Source: Acanthaster planci (Eukaryota; Echinodermata; Asteroidea; Valvatida; Acanthasteridae). From it: DNA of 64,000 nt. Positions 57,401 through 64,000 of the stretch are shown one piece after another. The position numbers and the translations under genes are program-made. The stretch spans positions 45,196-109,195 of the forward strand of contig NW_019091516.1 of NCBI RefSeq assembly GCF_001949145.1, in the 5' to 3' direction. Position 1 is the stretch's first letter, and each line of letters begins with the position of its first letter. Below the pieces are notes generated by a model. The model had not been told where the DNA came from. It did no database searches and saw only the letters and a program-made list of their open reading frames with translations.

Positions 57401-59200
57401 GCGGTGTGGGCCTGCAGGAAGGACACCACCAGCAGGAAGGGCTGGTCGTGGGCCTGCTCCAGGAAGTCGATGGCTCGGTGGTTCAGCCTCTCTGTGAGGC
57501 AGTTGTACTGGAGGGGCTGCTCAACCACCCTCTGGTTCTCCATCAGCACACAGTTCATCATGCGCACCGACTTGATAAAGGCAAAGAAGCCGCCGCACAG
57601 CACGGCCGCCATGGCCACGCACATGACAAAGCCTGAGGGTCCGATGTAGCCATGCTTGCGCACTGTGTATGCTGCCCACAGGAGCACCAGGAAGGTGAGG
57701 ACTATGTCCCGATAGATGTGGGGATCCCAGGCAACAAAAACATTGCTCTTGCCACCACAGTCCCGGAGGTTTGTCAGAGGCAGGCCAAAGAAGTAATCAA
57801 AGCCCTGACCATTGGGGTGGGAGCACTCCGTCTCTGTCTCACACATTGAGCCCAGATGCCATTTTCCTGGATGGCAGATATCAAATAAATATCAAAGATT
57901 TGTTGCTGCAATGCTCCTAAAGCAAACATTAAGTTTGCGTCAGCGTGCCTCACTTACAGGGCATTGAGTGTGAAAACATCAGTCATTCCATAAAGGCAGC
58001 ATATACGGTATTCAGCATATATAAAGATGGTCCTTTATACATGTACATGCAGTTTGAAAAGCCCCAAAATCTTCTGTATGAAATATTAGAATGAGAACAG
58101 TCATAACGTTCTGTTATACTGTTTGCCTATACTACATGTACATATGTACATGTAAGTCCCCAAAATGTGTTCCTTTGGCATGGAGAAATTTGGGGGTTAA
58201 ACAAGATTTTGTTAAAGTACTGACCAGTTATTCAAACCTGTGTATTTCAGTATCAGCATGGTTGGTGCAAATCAAAAATACATGTACATGTATCATGACA
58301 AAGGCATTCAAATACTGATTGTCACATCTGTCTTTGTTAATACAAAGGGGTAACTTGTGAAATGTACGTGTATTCCACTCAAACATGTAACAAATTGCTG
58401 ATCCTCTACTGTCTCTCAAGAATCCCCCGATCAATATCAGAAGGCTGATGGACAGCACTATGGTACCTACACATACCTACAAGTCCAGTAGAATAGCCAG
58501 ATTCCTTCAACAACTCGGCAATTGTGGTCTCATTAGATGGGAGTCCGGCCTTCGCGGAGAGAAAGGTAAACACTCGCATGATGTGCCTTGAACCCATTCC
58601 TACGTAAACAAGCAAACAACACTGTCAAAAATGGAAAAGAGATCTACAGGGGAGTCAGGTTGGCGCAGTGTTTCTTTCCTTGCCTTCCACCTCTGGGGGC
58701 CTGGGTTCGAATCCGGTTCGGTGCTAAATGAGCTGTTGAATTTTCATATATAAATAAATAAATAGATAAATCAATCAACAAATAAACAGTACTATATGCA
58801 GAGCTTAACAACACAGGGCCAGATACAATGTACCAGTAACTACTTGGTACATGTACCAACAGAACGTTTTTACATGCGTGTATGTTTCTGTACATGGTAT
58901 TCCATTCTTACCATATCTGACAGGCAGCCGTCCAGTCATGAGCGCTGCTCGACTCGGTGTACACAGCGGTAGAGCCAGATGGTGGTTGAGTTTGGCACCC
59001 TCCTGGGCTAAACGGTCAATGTTCGGGGTCTTCATGGTGTTGTTCCCAAAGCAGCCCAGATCACCCATTCCCACATCGTCCATAATGAATATGACAAAAT
59101 TAGGCTTTTTTTTGGATGTACATGTACCTGTTGTGCCAGCACAGAATATTTGACAACAAGTGGCAAGAGTCAGGGTTGAAAATAACCAAGTCAGCTCCAT
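54459..59200 (-). CDS. Steryl-sulfatase-like membrane arylsulfatase, five exons (second copy)
   Basis: Minus-strand exons 59200-58912, 58599-58477, 57866-57180, 56462-56184 and 54895-54459 (stop TGA) join to 604 residues. All introns are GT-AG, phase 1, at positions equivalent to those of the plus-strand copy; exon 2 is exactly 123 nt in both. Leader at about 4-22; DD at 41-42 in [10 protein letters not shown]; formylglycine Cys C80 in [19 protein letters not shown] (K139, H141); QAHTALF (H291); SDNGGH (D343/N344); [10 protein letters not shown] (K369). Membrane hairpin helices at about 188-206 and 212-235. The only ATG in the first-exon frame is the one used. The C-terminus ([13 protein letters not shown] and after) is longer than and unlike the other copy's. 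Expected role: sulfate ester hydrolysis in the ER/Golgi lumen after formylglycine activation; substrate unknown. Its introns hold a SINE (intron 1) and a TTTTCACA repeat (intron 4). Confidence 0.93.
55165..55380. repeat. TTTTCACA-type dispersed repeat, copy 2
   Basis: CTTCACACTTTTACAGGGAA, AGGAAAAGATTTTCACAGAT TTTCAGCAAAGTGGGAACAC CTTTTCACACC, ATGATTTTCACGCC, GTGTGAAATGACAGTGAATT CTTTTCACAAAATT. Same vocabulary as 12130-12375. Lies within intron 4 of the minus-strand sulfatase gene. Confidence 0.55.
55663..55689. repeat. (CACTG)n microsatellite
   Basis: CACTGCATAGCACTGCACTG CACTGCACTT in sulfatase intron 4; about four clean pentamers. Confidence 0.7.
58652..58795 (+). mobile_element. tRNA-headed SINE in intron 1 of the minus-strand sulfatase
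   Basis: GGAGTCAGGTTGGCGCAGTG (box A-like) and GGTTCGAATCC (box B, 58708) about 45 bases apart, followed by a short body and an A-rich AAATAAATAAATAGATAAAT tail. Inserted antisense to the host gene. Same head as 50820-50905. Confidence 0.75.
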
Positions 59201-60480
59201 TTTCGTGGTATTGCACAAGAAATATAAAATATTGAAAAGGTGAAGCACACTCCGACTTTTGGGTATGTAGGTAGTGGGGCAAAAAATGAGGCGTTCACGC
59301 ACTGTATACGTGTACTTCCAAAGATTAGTGTCGCAACTAGAAAAGAGAAAGTATGGCCAATCCTTGTCTGCTTTCACAATAGATCCATATCCAGGCTAGA
59401 GGATTGGTTTCAGCCGTTGAAACACTCAAGATTTCCTGTTCTGCTGTTCTGACATCGATGATTTCCGACAGGTATTCTCAGCTGGGTGCAATTTTGGATG
59501 TAAATATAAGTTTCGTCTCTTGGGTGGTTTCACTGGTCCTGAGAGGGCAACCGCCTACATTTAGAAACAAAAACCAACCAAATCTGTAAGCATAAAGGCT
59601 TTACATGTACTTGCCATCACATATCAAACAAGTCAGCAGTGAATTTGACTCTGATTCTTTACATAACATTTCTTCATTCACATGCTCCAGTACACAGCAG
59701 ATGGTATACTGGGTGAAAGTGAAAAGTGATATGCATGTATGTGCCGGTGTACACGTACATGTATGTCAAAAGTTCATTCAAGTTACTGCGATGGTAGCTA
59801 CATGTACTTCTACAGCCCCAGGATTTGTTGGAGTGTGAACTTCAACACAGATGGGAAACGAATCCCAGGTTGAACCACATCTACAGGTATATATGAGACA
59901 GACATGCAGCAGTGCTTCAAGGACACAACTTGTAGAGTGAGTTGTAGGCCTGCAATAGTAATCCAGTCATTTATTCACCAGTGTAACCATAAACAAACAC
60001 CTTGAAAACAAACACCTTGTATAATAAATACAACAGTCCGCAGTTCATGCAAAACATACCGGTACGTGAGAGCGGGACACATAACACATGTCAATGCAAT
60101 GTTTACAGTGTACAGCAATACTCGTGAACTTGAATACGTTGAGTACAGCAATACTCATGACCTGAATTCTAACCCACGATACAGAGCCACGCTTTGGGTC
60201 AAAAAGATCATACAAAATTGACAACGTATGATTTGTAAACCAGACTCACCCAGTCCTGGATGATTATAATAACTTGCACAAAGCAGGCTATTTCATAATA
60301 CTGTTGATTATGATGGATAAATATGATTAGCTTCCTGCTTGAGAGCATTGACAGTCCACCTGTTAAGCCTAGGCCGTTCCAGATCGCTGATATGCACAGG
60401 AAAATGTGCCTGTCAAGTGAGGGCACACTTGCATCCTCCACATTACTGTATAACCTTTGAAAATTATATATTTTTATTGA
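59201..60480. other. 5' flank of the minus-strand sulfatase; no other gene
   Basis: The presumed promoter side of the minus-strand gene. A TTTATATTT lies only about 25 bases upstream of the start codon (about 59220), too close to be a normal TATA box for a leader of usual length. TACATG repeats are scattered throughout. Confidence 0.35.
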
Positions 60481-60565
60481 ACCAGTACATGTGTGTACCA
60501 ACTAGCGTACATGTACATTGTACATCTACTGTACAGTGTACATGTACATTTACATGTACATGTAT
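60481..60565. repeat. TACATGTAC-type array
   Basis: CGTACATGTACATTGTACAT, ACAGTGTACATGTACATTTA and CATGTACATGTATC form overlapping palindromes of the ATGTAC word. Confidence 0.8.
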
Positions 60566-61639
60566 CAAGTGAATGGGAGTGTTCATCATTTCTGTACTAA
60601 AGATCAACAACGACATGTATAAATTTACATATCATTAACTCTCCAGTGATTGGCAAGTTTTATCAAATCCCTTCACAACATCCAGTTATTTGTTTAAGCT
60701 TCAACTGCACTGTACATGTACATGCAGGTGCAATGAAGAACAACCTGGAAAAAGATTATCTAGTTGTACATGTACAGTGTATCAGTGCTAAATCACCTAC
60801 TCACTTTCTCTTTCAGAACTGATACTTTTCCGAAGTTGGAAATGAAAAAAAAAATTGATGGCAGTTTAGGTGAAGAAAGATGCCGGTACATGTATACATG
60901 AACAATGTACGGTATGTACATGTACATGTACAATAACAACGGAAGTTGTTAATGCTTCACTGAAGACTTTCTCAGGAGTACTGGTAGCAAGAAGAACTGT
61001 ACTGTCAGACTGTATGGACTCGATCTGTCTTCTATTTGTACTGGTAGTTTGTGTTTAACCAGCGGTAGGTGTAATGCTGTATGGTACCCCCCCAGTATAT
61101 GCATGTGCGTGTACTTGAACAGAAGTCAGACGTGGTATGCAGGCCCTGGCCTCATCTACAGTGAACATGTACACGTACAATACATCTGCTCAGGAAATTA
61201 GGAAGGCAAAAAAGTTTACACCTGTAGGTATTCAAAACTGAAACTTGAGCTTTCAAACAAGAAACACATCAAGTGTTTATTTTCAAGTAAAATACCTGCG
61301 CATACAGAGTAGTACTTGAACCAATATGTACTCTGTACATGTACATGCACAGGAACAGGTCTGTACATGTGTCATTTGTACATAAACCAACAGGCATGGT
61401 CCATTGCCTGTTGATAAAAACATCCAGGAAGGGTTTTTTCCCCAGCATTGAGAATGGGGTATTGCCTGGAAAAGAAAATCAGGACGTCCAAGGTATGAAG
61501 GATTTTACAGGTAAATGTACATGTACTTTCAAGCAATGTGTCCAACATGGCCTACAAACATGACAGGGTAAGCATGATGCCCAGATAGTGAGATACATGT
61601 ACAGTACTGGTATCCCCTCTGTCCCCCTCAAGCCCCGCA

Positions 61640-61950
61640 GGTACATGTACATGTACAAATTACATGTACATGTATAAGTATGACAAAGTGAGCCTTTACT
61701 TTGAGTAATTTCCAAACTACAGGAACCGTATACAGGTACATGTACTGTACGTGCATATGCATGTACATGTACATGTACCGGGCTAAGTATATGTACATGT
61801 TCACTGTACATTTGTATAAATGTACAGTACATGTATGATTGTGCGGTACGTTCTGTAAAAAACCCATGTACATGTTCACGAACATGCCAGTAGGTACATG
61901 TACACGAACATGCCAGTAGGTACCGGTACATGTACATGTACATGTATGAC
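61640..61950. repeat. Dense TACATG/GTACAT palindromic arrays
   Basis: Clusters at 61641-61676, 61731-61802 and 61815-61950 consist largely of overlapping TGTACATGTACA. Within 61867-61921 a 26-bp unit (ACGAACATGCCAGTAGGTAC plus ATGT flank) is tandemly duplicated. The Cys/His/Met-rich frames over this region are translation artefacts of the repeat. Confidence 0.85.
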
Positions 61951-62093
61951 GCATTCTGGCTGAAAAACGAGTTTCTTGAACTTGTACACTGTAATATGCA
62001 GATGGGGAAAATCAAGTTGAAAGAAATAGCAGGACGGTGGAAATACATGTATTGGCAGGGCAGCAAAACTTTGCAGAGTGGCACAATATTTAG

Positions 62094-62300
62094 ACAGGTT
62101 GGCCCACCCTGCTAAAAACTCACAGGGAAAACATCGCAAGGATAACAGGTTGGCCCACCCTGCTAAAAACTCAGTCACAGGGCAAACATTGCAAGGATAA
62201 CAGGTTGGCCCACCCTGCTAAAAACTCACAGGGAAAACACTGCAAGGAGAACAGGTTGGCCCACCCTGCTGAAAACTCACAGGGAAAACACATAAGGATA
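62094..62300. repeat. 51-bp tandem repeat, four units
   Basis: Units begin ACAGGTTGGCCCACCCTGCT at 62094, 62145, 62200 and 62251. Lengths are 51, 55, 51 and about 50; the second carries a 4-base GTCA insertion and the fourth has G for A after CTGCT. Near identity implies recent expansion. Confidence 0.95.
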
Positions 62301-62401
62301 AAGCATGTCTTAATTTTGCAAAAAAAATTCCTAAGGTGGATTACATGTACTGCTGGTTAAACTATAGTGCGTACATGTGCACTGTACATACGTGCATTTC
62401 T

Positions 62402-62592
62402 GTAATACAGGCAATTCATACATGTAATAGCTCGCTTCCAAGAGTTTGCAATGCACTGACCAATCACAATGCATGCAATTTGTCGACCCAATGCGCATTT
62501 GGAAAGGATCGACAGATTTCGGGCACTGTGATTGGCCAATGCATAGCGAACTCTTGGAGGTGCACTATTAAATTGTGAATCGCCTGTATTAC
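62402..62592. mobile_element. 191-bp palindromic MITE with about 70-bp inverted arms
   Basis: Left arm: GTAATACAGGCAATTCATAC ... CTTCCAAGAGTTTGCAATGC ACTGACCAATCACAATGC. Right arm on the minus strand: GTAATACAGGCGATTCACAA ... CCTCCAAGAGTTCGCTATGC ATTGGCCAATCACAGTGC. If the tips are CAGGC...GCCTG the flanks are TA on both sides, as with Tc1/mariner-type targets, though GTAATA/TATTAC is itself part of the palindrome. Confidence 0.85.
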
Positions 62593-64000
62593 CCACAAAC
62601 ATGTTTGCATACGATGTACCGGTACATGTAGGTACATGTATGATATACATGTAGGTGTACATGTGTACATGTATTTTGTAATGTGTATGTCTATTTACAC
62701 ATGTACATGTACCGGTATTTTGTAATGTGTACATGTATGTCTATGTACACAGTACATGTATGGTTTAACACAGATCAATGACTTTGAGCAGAAATAAAAA
62801 ACTTTAGCCTTCTGTGTTACAAGCAAACACTTGCTAGCAGATAATGAAGATAGGCAATGTCAACTTACAAATCTGATACAGCTGGCCAAAAATAACATTA
62901 CAGTGATCAAAAATAGCATTACAGTGATCAAAAATAGTGCACCTGGATCTAAATTTGACACACTTTCTGAAGTGGACAACTGAAGCAAATCAAACAGTTG
63001 AGGTGGCAATGAACTTTAGGCAAACATTAGATCACATCTTGCCAGAAAAGTCTGTCGAAAAGTTACTACTTTAATGAACATCAGAGTCTGCAGTACCGTA
63101 CACTGGCAGACTCTTCAATGTTCTCTCCAAATTTCTTGTGAGGCTTTCTTCACAAATCCACTAGGATATCCAAATAACTACATCCATGTAAGTAAAGCCT
63201 CCAAAATACACCTGGATAAGCTTTAGGTGCTGGAGAAATGTACATGTACTGTATCCTGTAGTACATACAGGTACTCTACATGTTAGGGGACGAAGTTTGG
63301 AAAAGCTTTTCCAAGTACATGTACATCTACATGTTACAAAGTAACAGCACAAAACCCATTTCCTCCAAAGAACAAACTGCCTCAAAACATTTCACCTTTG
63401 TTTAGATGCAGCCTGCAATAGTTATGCCTCCCATGTACAAACCTGAGTGTGAGCCTACTGTACATGTACAAGTACATTTTGTACAATTTTGTTATGGTAA
63501 ATATGGACAGTACCAGTGTGCAGGTACAGTCGGTACATTGTAACTGTATTACCGTATGTGTATGTAAACACAGATTTCACTAAATCATTGTGAATTGAAG
63601 AGGGTTAAAGGGATTTACATGTATGCCATGAAATTAAGGTACCTGGTACCTATACAATGTACATGTATATTACTGCAACCCAAGAAATTGCACATTTGTG
63701 TTTCAGTCAACCTTACCTTCAATTTTTGTTTTACTATTTTAATCTACATTTGAATCCGGTTTGTTTTTTTTAAGCTAATGCAAATTTGCATACATGTACC
63801 GGTACATTCATGAACAAAACTATGTTATCCTAGGCACCGAACCTCAATGTTGCATTGATTTGTGCACAAAAAACTGCTGGCATTCTAAAAATATTTTGAT
63901 ACAGTGTACATGCACTCAATTCTTAGGGAGTTTAGAAATTTTTACTGTTCACTTAATTCAGTAACTCCAAAAGATTTGTTTTCAAACACCAAAGAAGAGT
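62593..64000. other. No gene recognised; TACATG-rich end of window
   Basis: Arrays of TACATGTAC at 62620-62760. A 21-bp word (AAAATARCATTACAGTGATC) is duplicated at 62889-62930. No gene frame. Confidence 0.4.

Noticed and set aside
57361-57649. Plus-strand frames of 80-90 codons opposite the sulfatase catalytic exon
   Set aside because: Antisense shadows of exon 3 of the minus-strand sulfatase, which has clear conserved motifs.
61479-62178. Minus-strand frames of 100-200 codons rich in Cys, Thr, His, Val and Met
   Set aside because: They are translations of TACATG/TGTACA arrays; composition follows the repeat and there is no domain.

Overview
This is an animal nuclear genome window. Genes are split by GT-AG introns, most of the DNA is non-coding, and there are many decayed transposons, MITE-like inverted repeats, tRNA-derived SINEs and one eukaryotic tRNA gene with internal A/B boxes. 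Dense ATGTAC/TACATG repeats and a Ty3/gypsy element whose integrase lies upstream of reverse transcriptase (the Gmr1-like order, first described from deuterostomes) suggest a marine invertebrate, perhaps an amphioxus-like or other invertebrate deuterostome. That placement is inference; no species can be named from the sequence alone.

Layout. 1-13 kb is gene-poor. It holds a decayed RecQ-type helicase fragment (2.84-3.34 kb), a perfect-looking MITE (3.43-3.61 kb), a fragment of a protein associated with polymerase-B-type mobile elements (6.08-6.53 kb) and a multi-exon short-chain dehydrogenase relic with a nonsense codon and a frameshift (8.0-10.15 kb). 13.4-21.6 kb is a retrotransposon nest: a Gmr1-like element on the minus strand (Gag with SCAN-like and CCHC parts, protease, integrase, RT, RNase H), a second gypsy RT fragment on the plus strand, a stop-containing acidic ORF and several short repeats. 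21.6-28.5 kb shows no gene.

The clearest host genes are two intact, five-exon steryl-sulfatase-like genes facing each other tail to tail: 28578-35656 on plus and 59200-54459 on minus. Both splice to complete frames (597 and 604 residues), share four phase-1 introns at equivalent positions, keep the sulfatase C-T-P-S-R formylglycine site and metal/catalytic residues, and carry the two-helix membrane hairpin typical of the STS/ARSE-type subgroup. Between them lie a tRNA-Val(AAC) gene with a deleted pseudo-copy 0.9 kb away, a second RecQ fragment, a MITE rich in GGGTCA half-sites, and two tandem paralogous first exons (42.6 and 45.2 kb) of an unrecognised small membrane-anchored coiled-coil protein, of which only the second has a visible 3' exon.

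From about 48 kb to the end the texture changes. TACATGTAC-type repeats become very dense, SINEs and palindromic MITEs are frequent, and apart from the minus-strand sulfatase no gene was recognised. The sulfatases probably act in the secretory pathway or ER on sulfated steroids or glycans. The coiled-coil proteins may share that membrane system, but nothing in the sequence ties them functionally to the sulfatases.
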